Below are positions 46,880 to 57,600 of a stretch of 64,000 bases of DNA, in pieces. The stretch covers positions 5,828,001 through 5,892,000 of the forward strand of contig QCXZ01000137.1 in assembly GCA_025024175.1 (NCBI GenBank). Direction: 5' to 3'. Under the pieces are notes generated by a model. The model searched no databases. It was not told the DNA's origin and worked only from the letters and a program-made list of their open reading frames with translations. The DNA comes from Rhyzopertha dominica. Taxonomy: Eukaryota; Arthropoda; Insecta; Coleoptera; Bostrichidae. The position numbers were made by a program, and so were the translations under genes. The stretch's first letter is position 1; every line of letters starts with the position of its first letter.

Positions 46880-47740
46880 TTCTATACTGTCTTCGACATA
46901 AGCTTCTGCAACTCCACTGCTACGCCAACCACTGTGTCTCTTCAAAACTTGAATGTCGGCTCCACTGTCGGCCAGAAAAGTCGATGAAGTTCTGCAGAAA
47001 TGTCCTGTGAAACTTCGGTTCCGGTAGACCTCAGAACGCGGCAATTTTCCTTGGTATATTGTTGAAGGTGTTTATACCAATTGGTTGCACTGTGCATTTG
47101 CCCCCTTTATAATATATAAAGAGTCTACGGTGTCTTAGCTTCAAGTACTTCCTGTAAATCTCCATGCCGTCTATTCCATCTTCAGATATTGCTGTGAAGA
47201 CCCGTTTTTTCCTTGTTTTAGTGTCGTGTAATAAACTACTAAGATATGCCCGCAATCTTCTACGCCATCATCTGTCAGAAGTCATAATATTGTCATAACC
47301 TTCATAAGGAGAAAGTTGTTATCAGGAGCATTATTAATGAAATTCTTCACACTGTCCATTGATAACACTTTTTATAAGCAGAAATGTCCACGTTTTTGTT
47401 TAAGTGTATAGTGTGCTTCGTAGCATTGAATACACAGACCAGTGTTGAAAATTTAAGAGTTTTCACTTGTAAGGATATTTAATTATTAGTTTTTGTAATG
47501 AATTTCAGAAATGAAACAAATTGTTTTTACAAAAGTATGCAATTAGAATGTTTTCATTTGCTCCTTGCACATTTTTTCATTTCTCCAGAGACAAAACTCT
47601 TGGTAAACTTTCTCGTACTTTGCTTTAGACTTTGTAGGTAGTAAACTTGACTCTGCGTCTGATACTAATTCCAAAATTTCGTCTTTAACTTCACTTGATG
47701 ATTCATTTTTCAGTTTGCGGGAAAACTTCATCATTTATTT
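46880..47740 (-). pseudogene. Crypton-like tyrosine recombinase, best preserved copy
   Basis: Minus strand, in order: N-terminal core-binding domain at 47543-47734 (SSLLPTKSKAKYEKVYQEF, then LWRNEK); a gap with broken frames; the region before the catalytic site at 47031-47255 (EIYRKYLKLRHRRLFIYY, KGGKCTVQPIGINTF); then the catalytic end at about 46890-47035 with TGHFCRTSSTFLADSGADI, KRHSGWRSSGVAEAYVEDS. The H-x-x-R pair, the GW block and the nucleophile Tyr can all be read. The frames are not joined, so it is dead. Cryptons are DNA transposons that move with such a recombinase. Element ends were not found. Confidence 0.7.
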
Positions 47741-48664
47741 AGTATTGTGATGTTTGGTTTCTATGTCGACAAGTTTACACAAACTTGACACAAAAAAGTG
47801 GGGTTTCTTTACTTGTTAAACAATCTACTATTGTCGTGTCTATTTATGTGACATATGTCTCATTTTATCATTATTTCTCAAAATTGTTGAAAGCAGAACA
47901 TGAAACAACAATAAGAAATAATGCGCAATCGAAACAACGTCCCGTAAGACTACCGCTAAGAGCATCAAGTCCTTTGCCTTACATCCGTAAACAGAACTCG
48001 GCCCTTGCATAAAAGATCCGCTCGATTTTAAGAGTCCTAAATGCCTTTTTTCGTTATTCCCGTTCCACACTCAACCCAATGCAGAACAAATGCAAATCCT
48101 GCGGGAATTCAGGCAGAAAGGGGCACGTGCATTCTTTGCTCGCGAAACAGATAACTCAAAGAAAGAAAAATGCAGAAGATTATCCGAGTTTAAATTCAGC
48201 ATTCGGAAATATCGAGAGGAATTACTCAGTCGAATTCAAATGAACTGGTTTCTTTTGTTCAGTCAATCAGTCAATAGGAGGTTATTAAAACGGGCGTAGA
48301 TATTCCTAGTTATGCATTAAACTAGCACAGAATGGATATTAAGAAACCCGCATAGTTTTTGAATACATACTTGGTTCATACGATTATTTTTAGCAATAAA
48401 TATCAGTATGTGCTTATAAATTGAAGTAGCAATTTTGTAATATGTTAAACTAAGAAATTTGATAGCCTGAACTCGGAACTATATTGCCTAAAATGAATTG
48501 TATATTTTCTTGGTTACAATCAGTAGAAATAAATGTGTATTCTTAAAATTAAAATTGCATTTTCTTTAACATTAGTACTTGTTTAAAAAAATAATACTTA
48601 AAGAGAACATATTTAATCTTATTGTAAGCATTTTTGACGTGATAACTGAAATAATGCATTAATT
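47741..48664. other. No recognised feature
   Basis: Possibly the 5' flank of the Crypton-like element. The open frames at 47785-48299 show no domain. Confidence 0.35.
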
Positions 48665-48910
48665 ATTTTTCTTGCCACCAAAGTCACCTGACCTAACTCC
48701 TCTTGACTGTTTTCCTTTGGGGGCGCATGAAAAGTTTAGTTTATGCTGAGATATCTCAATCAGAGATGATTTGATTCGTAAAATTATGGAATGAGCTACC
48801 TCACTACGAAGTGACCATAATACCATTCAAAGAGCAACGTTTTCAGTTGCAGATAGGACAAAAAAATGTATATAGGCAGAGGGAGGACATTTTGAACAAT
48901 TGCCATAATT
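48665..48910 (+). pseudogene. Mariner/Tc1-like transposase C-terminal fragment
   Basis: Plus-strand reading LPPKSPDLTPLDCFPLGA, then broken text, IRDDLIRKIME, and CIxAEGGHFEQLP (x is a stop). The SPDLTPLDxF block contains the third catalytic Asp, and the GGHFE end matches the C-terminus of the DD41D element at 21.7 kb. Catalytic N-terminal parts are missing. Confidence 0.65.
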
Positions 48911-51900
48911 AACTTATATGTAAAATATTATTACTTTTGCTAATATCATCAATAAAATAAATAATTAATTAATTAATAAAATTTTTAAAATCATCGATAT
49001 TTTCTTCAATTGGGTTTTGAACAGAACGTGTGAGTAAAATTTTTTGAAAATGGTTAAAAAACACATAAGACTTGCTAAGCCATGGTACACCCGGATGTTA
49101 ATCGATTATTTTATACTGTATTGTATCGCGAAAAAAATTTTCAAAAATTTTTATTTGCTCACTCGCTTGGTCGAAAACGCAAATTTGAGCAAAAACAAAT
49201 TGCTTGTCTGTGTGTCTGTGGTTTTGTTTATGGACACGATAACTTTCGAAAGACTTAATATATGAACTTGAAATTTGGCAAACGTATAAATCTCAACTAC
49301 CCAAAGTGGGGTAAGTAGGGTATCGCGAAGAGGGCAAAATTAGGGGGTAACTACCCTTTTTGCAAATTTTTATTTTTTTTAATTTTTTTTTCGTTTTAGT
49401 ATCTGATTAGTAGTATTATTCGTTCTTATACATTTTCGGTGCAGCAAACTGTTTAGAAGATATTAGCAAAAAAGCGTCACTTAAAGAAAACGGTTTTTAC
49501 TAAATATCTCCTAATATATTCAAAAAATGAAAATATCATCAGATAGGAAATAACATTTCTCACAAAAAGTGCAAAATTTTTGCTAATATCACGAGCACTA
49601 TTTGTTTCAGAAAAAATGTGTAGAGAAAAAAATGTTCAAACTATACTAATGCTATACTAATCGTGTAGTATAATATTTTGACAATTGGATTTGGAAGTAT
49701 TGATTTAATTTTCAGCGGTTTTTGCCATGTTGTTTTGGATGACAATATTGACGAAACTAACTTCTTTCTGTTAACAGAAGATCTATGAAAGATTTAAAAT
49801 ACTCAATATTGGGAAGCGAATGAAGTGTTTTAAAAATTAAAGAAGAAGAGCCAGAAGAAACGGTACCTCCATTGACACAATCTTCATAATATTATAACGA
49901 TAGAATGTCCAAAGATAATCTGCAGAGAATAAGACATTTTTTGGTAATACTAGTGTATTAGACAGGAATATCTTTTTATTTGTTTTATCGTTTTATATTT
50001 TTGTTCTATGAAGATTTAAATAGATCTGTTTTGTATTTATAGTAGAGTCTTTTTTATTAATACGCATTTCTGAACAGCCATAAAATAAACAATACTACTG
50101 TTCCATTTTAAATATTTAAAATAAAATATTTAAAAAAAATTTTGTATACTAGAAATAAATACAGTAGCGCTTTTTACCAAAAAGAATATTATCTACAAAT
50201 GAAAAGATTGTTGTTGGGCTGAACATACGTTAATATTACTTAAAGTAGTCAGATATCTAAATGTACATATTTCTTATAATACATTAGAAAAGCAGTTTAC
50301 TATTGTTGTGGGAATATTAAAAAATGAAAGTTTGTTTAAAGAGTTTTAGTCTTATACCAGAAATATGTTTTTATGTGTGTACTTATGAAAGGTAGTCGCT
50401 GGTTTTCGAAATATCATCTGGCTAACTTCTCCTCTGTACTGCAATTTTCTTGCGTTTGTTTCCCATCTTAAATGTCAATTCCGAAGCAGACTCCGGAAAT
50501 TACAAGATTTATCTCGACACGAGGCGTTTGCATGACAGATGTTGCTGGCGTTTTTATATAAGCCATTTTGTATGCATCTCGTGGGTTGAAAATAAATCAG
50601 TGAAGAAAAAAATAACATTTTAGCGTATGAATAATCAACGGTACTTTGCTTCACCTGCGAATATCCGCGTAAATTAGTAAAGTCCTCAGAGAATAAATGG
50701 ACGAATTGGTTTGTAAATGGATAGCAGCCAATCAATTTTCAAGCTCTCTGTGTTTAATTAATGCTTTGTTTCGTCAATGTCCACCCTCTACCCCTATGAT
50801 GTACATCGGTTATTTGAAATGTCGGCATTTTTTAAGTGTTCAGGCAGATTACGTTACCAATGCTCCAATTTGTAAATAATAATAAAGTAAACATGTATAA
50901 ACGTTGATAAACCTTTGTATTGTAAAGATGGCATAATATATAATTATTTTTTATAATAGTTTGAATAGTAATAACAAACATTTAAAAATAACTAATGATA
51001 ACAAGCAATGCATGAATAACCTAAATGTAATTAATGCAAATAACGCAAAAAATTTATACTAGCATAAGGGGCATTTAAAAAAAATTAAGTTCATCGTGAT
51101 GTTAAGTAGTCCTCTTAGAAACATAAGATGTGGAAAATTTGGCTCTATACCAAATTCCAGAATATGTAGAGAACAAAACGAAATTTTTTATTGGTAAGAT
51201 ATCTTATTATCAAAAAAAGTATTCAAAACAAAAAAGAAATAGGCTACATAAAGGAAGCACTGGATAACAATTGAAATCATAAAATTAATAGAAATGAGAG
51301 ATAATTACTATAAATTAACACAAAAATCATTTGATTTGAATACTGAATATAAGTATTTTCGTAATAAAGTTTATTGAATGATAAAGAAGGCAGAATGTAA
51401 GCTTTACAACAAAAAGTATATGCTTATATGCAAATAATCTTCTTTGCCTAAAATAATGGTACAATTTCCTTTGTTCGCTTTTGAAAAAATTAAATTTTTA
51501 TTAATTCTCATTGATCGAAGCTCTTAAGTACATTGTTGGTGTTAAATAAGATAATGTTTTTTTATTAATTTGGAAAAAACTTCTCTTTTCACATTAAATT
51601 CTGGTACCGTGATGCAGATAATGTTTTGTGTAATTCTTTTGTATACGCGAGCGATAATAAAGATTAAAACTCACCGTTGCACACGTACTCGCGAGTGTGA
51701 TGATAGATCGTCTTCAGCTGTAGGTGGCGAAAAGGAGAGGACCAGGGGATGCCACTGCGATAGTCCTAGCGCGTTGAAACTCCGAAAAAAAATTAAGACT
51801 TTGATTTTCAATAAAAATTGCGGAACGATTTCACCGAGCACGCTGCTCTACTGCCTCGANCTAACGAACGTCTTTATCGCCGTCTTTTTTTGTTGGCAAA

Positions 51901-51984
51901 AACAAAATTAACAAAACCGGCTCACTTCGCCATCTGTCGCTACTTTTCCCATACATACATTAATACCAAAATAAAATAAAAATA
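48911..51984. other. AT-rich stretch, no gene recognised
   Basis: 49010-49430 has the style of an insect repeat (TTTGTTTATGGACACGATAAC, AAATTTGGCA) but no ends could be set. 50600-50880 and 51660-51930 are more GC-rich with short frames (60-113 codons) that show no domain. Nothing firm. Confidence 0.35.
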
Positions 51985-52980
51985 AAGGATGGCCCAAACA
52001 TCTTTCGATCTAAATAATTTTCTTACTTTAATAAATTCCTTACATGCTTCTATAAATTTACTTCTTACTTTTCTTTTGAATTTTTTTGAAAATCCACTTG
52101 TACAGACAATGTTAGATATTCCTAATTTTTCTTTACACCCTTATTCACACAAAATGGCCGTTTTTCATTCACTTTTTAATCGACTTTCTAAAATACCATT
52201 AAATGCTTTCGAAAAAGAATTGAGTGTAGTACTCCAAAATACTTTCAATAAGAATTTCCCAAATTATTTAATAGAAAAACTCTATTTTAAGTATTTAACA
52301 AAATTTAAATCTTCTTTCTGTATCACTTAATTTGATAAAACAGTTAAGGTTTGGTTTCCTATTAAGTTTGCTGGTCAAGTATGAATTATTTTCTTCTCAT
52401 GGAATAAATACTGATTTTTCTACCCTATGCATTGTGTTTTCCCGTTTTGTCCGTAAATCTCAGTTTTAAATAATTCAGGCGTTTATAGTTTTTATGCAAT
52501 GATTGCAATTCAGTCTATGTTGGTCAAACGGGAAGATCTAATTAGAGATAAAAAACAATTAGAANAGTATAAAAATACAGATATTGTAACAACAAATTCT
52601 CCGCTAGCTAACCATTTATCGTTAAATAAACACTGCCACGCTAGACAATTTTAATTCATTACATAGTAAATCATCCAAAATAAATTATTTGGAAATTTCT
52701 GAAATATTTCAAATTGTTAGCGAATTAATCCATTTTTGTAATTCAAATTGTCCCATTCTAAATTGTGCTGCTCCCATGTAAGTTGCTTTTTGGTTTGAGG
52801 TCAAGTTTGCTTGTTTCTATGTTTTTGACTATGTCAATCTATTTGTAGGAGTTCTTGTTTTCTTTATTTATACAAGTATTGATTGTACTGACGATGGCTA
52901 TTTGTTAGCCGAAAGAGCTCTACAATTAAAAGAATAAAGTGGATTACACTTCAAGGATATTTTTCTTATCAAAGAATGAT
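51985..52980 (+). mobile_element. Penelope-like element 3' half
   Basis: An open 113-codon frame at 51989-52330 reads SLHPYSHKMAVFHSLFNRLS, then KIPLNAFEKEL, the region after the RT palm in Penelope-like elements. Downstream, broken frames give CNDCNSVYVGQTGRS (GIY-YIG), YKNTDIVTTNSPLANHLS and the family C-terminus, then a 3' tail with a hammerhead-like motif and AATAAAGTGG. Same subfamily as the copies at 1.0 and 8-9 kb. Stops after GQTGRS show it is inactive. Confidence 0.85.
52882..52926 (+). ncRNA. Hammerhead-ribozyme-like motif, best copy
   Basis: Stem I ATTGTA (52882-52887) pairs perfectly with TACAAT (52921-52926). CTGACGA lies at 52888-52894, then one extra T, stem II GGCTA (52896-52900) with TAGCC (52906-52910) and a five-base loop, GAAA (52911-52914), stem III AG/CT with two-base loop, and C at the cleavage position (52920). 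All core bases of a type I hammerhead are present except for the extra T between A9 and stem II. A two-base loop is too tight, so a dimeric form would be needed. Confidence 0.65.
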
Positions 52981-53553
52981 CTATTAAAATTTTTACCTCG
53001 AGAACTATGTATCAATTTAATTTTTTAAATAGTCATCTATATTCAGGATGACAACATTCGGTTGTTCTATCTGAATCGTCCACATTAGCTCTTGCTGGAT
53101 TTTAACAGTTTCCTTACGGATTCATGTAATACTAGTTGTCTGCCAAATTGATAGATAGATAATTAGCAAATACTCTAATCAGTATGAAGAGCCCTGCACG
53201 TGTTACGTCCCTGTATTTACCCGTAGCCTACCATTTACTACGGCACGTTTACACAATGCGTCACGCAAATTACACCGTAAATACGTACAACACAAACGTC
53301 TCTTAATGTTACTCTAATTTTTATCTAGAACGACCCACGTGTAACGACTATCGATTTGCACAGACATCACTGAAATATGGAACAGAGCATCGGCAATCAC
53401 TATAACTTGGAAATATGTGCAAAACGCATTAGCAAATACGCGTGATTTTGTACTCATATTTGTTTAAAATCGTATTTACATTTAGATAGAAGTTTTAATA
53501 ATGCATACGTTGTCATTTGATGTAAAACGTGTTGATTACGTTCTGTTTCACAG
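52981..53553. other. Upstream flank or intron 1 of collagen gene
   Basis: The exon bearing the collagen start codon begins after a splice acceptor (TTTCACAG, ending 53553), so this is intron, and a 5' UTR exon and promoter lie further upstream, not identified. 53180-53450 is less AT-rich and rich in ACGT-type words; it could be regulatory. Confidence 0.4.
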
Positions 53554-53562
53554 GACTGAGCA

Positions 53563-54638
53563 ATGTTTAAGGAAGCTGTACTGCCCTGGATATTCCTGTG
53601 CTGTTTGTGTTCTATATCCAAGGCCGAGGATGGTAATGATGTTCTATAATGAATTTTTAGATTATTTAATTCGTCTGTGATTACAGTTGTTGATCTAGTA
53701 AAAGCAGCAGATTTCTGGAACGAACCTCAAGGAATTGTCAAAATCTATGGCAGATGCGTTAATCCTGATGAAGACAAAGATCTCCAATCTTCTGACTATG
53801 CATATCGTTTAACTGATGGCTATGACCAACTTTCTATTTCGACTGAGACGCTGTTTACTGAATTTCCTCAAAACTTTTCAATACTCTTACTTGTCAGACC
53901 ACAACCTGGTAAGAACATCCACTTACTGCTTCTCAAATAATGAAACCAGTTTATTTTGCTTTTTAGGTGAAACAGCAACAGTGTTCACTTTATATGATTC
54001 AGAAGGACAAGAGCAAATAGAAGTTATCGTGGGCCCAGAAATTAACGTTTACTACGAAGATGAAGATGGGCTTCCTGAAGATGACAACAATATTAATTTC
54101 GAAGTGGATGTTGCTGATGGAGAGTGAGTGCAGATGAAGAACGATTTGACGTACTAAATAACTTTGCGTTGCAGGTGGCATCGTTTGGCTTTCAGTGTAA
54201 AAGGAGACTCCATTACTCTTATAGCAGACTGTAACCAAACCATAACAAAACAATTGGCCAGAGAAGAACAGTCTGTCATAAGTACTGATGGTATTATCAC
54301 CATTGGATACCAGCTTCGAGATCAAACATTCTACAGAGTAAAGTAGTTGAAGCTGTTTAATTATTTTAATTGCATCTAACCGTTTTAGGGCGATATTCAA
54401 TTGTTGAGAATCGCGCCAACTCCAGATGAAGCATACGAATTATGTTACCGACACGCTCCCGATTGTACAAACGCAACCAGTCCAGCAAGCAATATTGGCA
54501 CACATGAAGACAGCGAATTTTCATTTAACAACATCAGCACAGTTATTAATGTAGAAAGAACACTTGAGGAAGTTAATAGGAATATAAGTAGAAGCATCAA
54601 CGAAGGAGGAGATTCATTGCTGATAGGAGGAAGCGAAA
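53563..54638 (+). CDS. Collagen exons 1-5: signal peptide and TSPN domain
   Basis: Start ATG 53563 lies 10 bases into the exon. Residues 1-20 ([20 protein letters not shown]) form a signal peptide with a hydrophobic, Cys-rich core. Residues about 25-265 form a thrombospondin-N/laminin-G-like domain: [53 protein letters not shown] and the Cys pair in LCYRHAPDC, which is the typical ending. An Asn-rich, glycosylation-prone segment follows ([15 protein letters not shown]). In type V/XI chains this N-propeptide region stays partly on the fibril surface and limits fibril diameter. Introns here are only 51-58 bp. Confidence 0.95.
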
Positions 54639-57600
54639 GTAATAATTATTTTCTTATTCTAGACCGTCTTTAAGAATTCAATATCAGTGTAAAAGTACTG
54701 AATCTTGTTTCCAACCGTAACGTCCATTATCCATAATTTTATTGTTGTTATTTACAGTTATGATATGCTTGAAAAGAAAATCCCTCTTTTCACAATTGGG
54801 TATTATAACTTTTTTTGAAAATCACGTAAAATGAATCTTGAAGTGCATATATGTCGTACGCCATGTTAAAAAAAAACCAAAAAATATTTGTAGGTAGAGA
54901 ATTTCAGGTCTGAAATTCGAATCTTAGGAGTCACCGCCAAAACGCTTCTATCCAAGGTGTCATGTAAACATTACCGAGGAGCATGCTGTTTAATGGAGTA
55001 GTATCATTCTTGTATTGGAAAAGCTTTTGTGTGGTGTTTATTGAAAGGACGGTGTAAGCGGTGGCATCAAAAAGTAATTTGTGTAGTTTTACAAGCATCT
55101 GTTATGTACGGAAAACAAAACAAGTGTTGTTTTGTACATGGCTATAAAAAAACTTCAGTCAGTACAGCTAACAAAATATTTTTGTAACCGTTTCTCGAGA
55201 TTATCATCGTATGAAAAAATTGTTTAAGGCTGCTAGACGTGATATACCGAAATCGCAAAGTTAGTTTTTCTGTTGTGAAGGTCATCTTAATTCTTACTGT
55301 AAGTTTTATTATTCTTTTTGGGGTTATAACTGTTTACCATTCAGTTTCCATTTTGTTATAGCTTGAAGAGGATATGAAAAATTATATGCGTCTTAACTTG
55401 ATAGAAGGAAATGTTATAATAAAGAACGACGTTGTTCCCTATGTATTCGACTATTAGCCAGACTGGAAACGAGCCGCAAGAGCTCCGAAAATAAATGGCA
55501 ATTTATATTTATTCTCACCCCTAAAATAAATGTCAAGTTTAGAGTACATTTTTGATTCTTATATTCTTATGTTTACAAGTAGTATGTTTCCAACAACCCA
55601 CTGTGATCAAATTATCAATGCTACCTTAATTTGATAAAAAGTTCACTTATGGTGTTGCTTTTACGTTCCTCATCTCCGCCGCGTTGAACCGCTCGTTGCT
55701 GTACACAAATTCCATAACAATGAACATGCCTTCAGAAGTCATAAGTATTTCACTTTTTCTTAGCGCAGTTTAATTCGTTTGTCACAAAATGAACGCAAAC
55801 AACAAACTGATAAATTGATGGGCTGAGGCTGACGTGTGTCGCGCTGACCCCAGATGTAAACAAGCGTCCATTTACAAGACACCTGACGTCACGATCAATA
55901 TGTTCGCGTTTTGGCGGTCCCTTTAAATATTCACATTTTTAATATTAAAAATACACCTTATGATACATTTTTTTCGAATTTATAAGAAGGCACAGCTGTT
56001 TTGTGGATCAGATGCTACCTATTAATATGCAATTTAATAAAATATAAATACATGGCAAATACCCAATTGTAGTAGAACGAGTTGGCAAGTAAAAATTAAA
56101 TACAAAACTATATGTGAATTAGGGCAGGGGAATGACGTTTTGTTTTTAGAAAGCGTTTTATCATTTTTGCCTCAGCATGGGTTATTGTGTCAACACTCTG
56201 GATACTAATTTATATTTACCTCTACGGACTCCACTAAAGCTTTGAACAGATTGACCACTACATCTTATCAAAAAATTAGAGAAACTAGTAGCCCATTTAA
56301 TGATTTTGATAATAATGACTATTAAATAAAAATTGACTTGTCACACAGAAAATTTATATTTTCGTTTATTGTCCTAAATGACTACTGTCTCTCCTTTTAA
56401 AACCTGCATTGTCTAATAATTTTTAAGGCAAAACTAACTCCACCAACCAGACAGACATAACCAGCGGGGCATCTTTAATAGGACCTGACTTTGGATACTC
56501 CTTTACGACAATCACTACTGAAGATGGTGACGTTATTACAACTGTTAGACCCTTTGTAAGTTTCGAAATATTAGATTCTTCTTTAGCTTATCGCGCTTTA
56601 TTCAGAATTCCTCCGACATAACACCTGATCCGGTGTACACGTCATATCCATACGCCGCTAGAGGTCCTCCTGGACCTCGGGGTTATCCGGGACCACCAGG
56701 TCCTCCTGGTCTCCCGGGACCTAAAGGAGACAGCGGAAGGAGTGGTCTTTCCGGTGCCGTTGGAGCTTCTGGACCTCCTGGACATGTTTTCCTAATACCA
56801 GTAAGATTTGCATGTTAGAGACGATGTATTTCTCCTATCCAATGTTTTTTCAGTTGAATTCGCAGTCAAATGAAAAAGGACCTGACACACACGCTGAAAT
56901 GTTCAGACAAATGTTATCACAACACATGGTAAATATACAAACTTTTCTGTATTAATTTCCACTTCTTTACAATTTTGTTAAAGATGGCCATGCGAGGAGT
57001 GGAGGGTCCAATGGGTTTGACAGGAATTCCAGGTCCCGAAGGATCTACAGGACCACCTGGCATAAAGGGTGAACCAGGAGATGCAGGGGAACCGGTAGAA
57101 GTCACATATTAAAGAAGCATTGGTTCTAAGTTTTGATATTTCAGGGACCCAGGGGTGAAAGGGGACCAGTTGGTAGTCCGGGACGGGAAGGTTACAGAGG
57201 AAGACCCGGTAGAGATGGAGAGAGGGGTCTAACAGGGCCACCTGGTGTAAAAGGAGAACAAGGATTAATTGGATTACCAGGTCTTCCAGGTGATAAAGGA
57301 GNGAGGGGAGTCAAGGGGGCTACAGGACCACCTGGTTTACCAGGTCACGAGGGAACACCAGGTGATGAGGGTGCACCTGGACCGCCAGGTCTTCCAGGAG
57401 AACTCGTAAGCCTTATTACTTTTTTTTCTACGACGACTGTTAAAAGTAGGTTTTTAATATAAGTTGTCGCGTAAATATAAACATAGAGTATTCTAAATGA
57501 TAGCTCTGGATGTGTTGTTAAGTGGAGCTTTGTTAAGTACGCCATTTGGACTTAGTGGCCGGTCTAGCACTTCATGCAATTTTCTGGTGAAATACTATAA

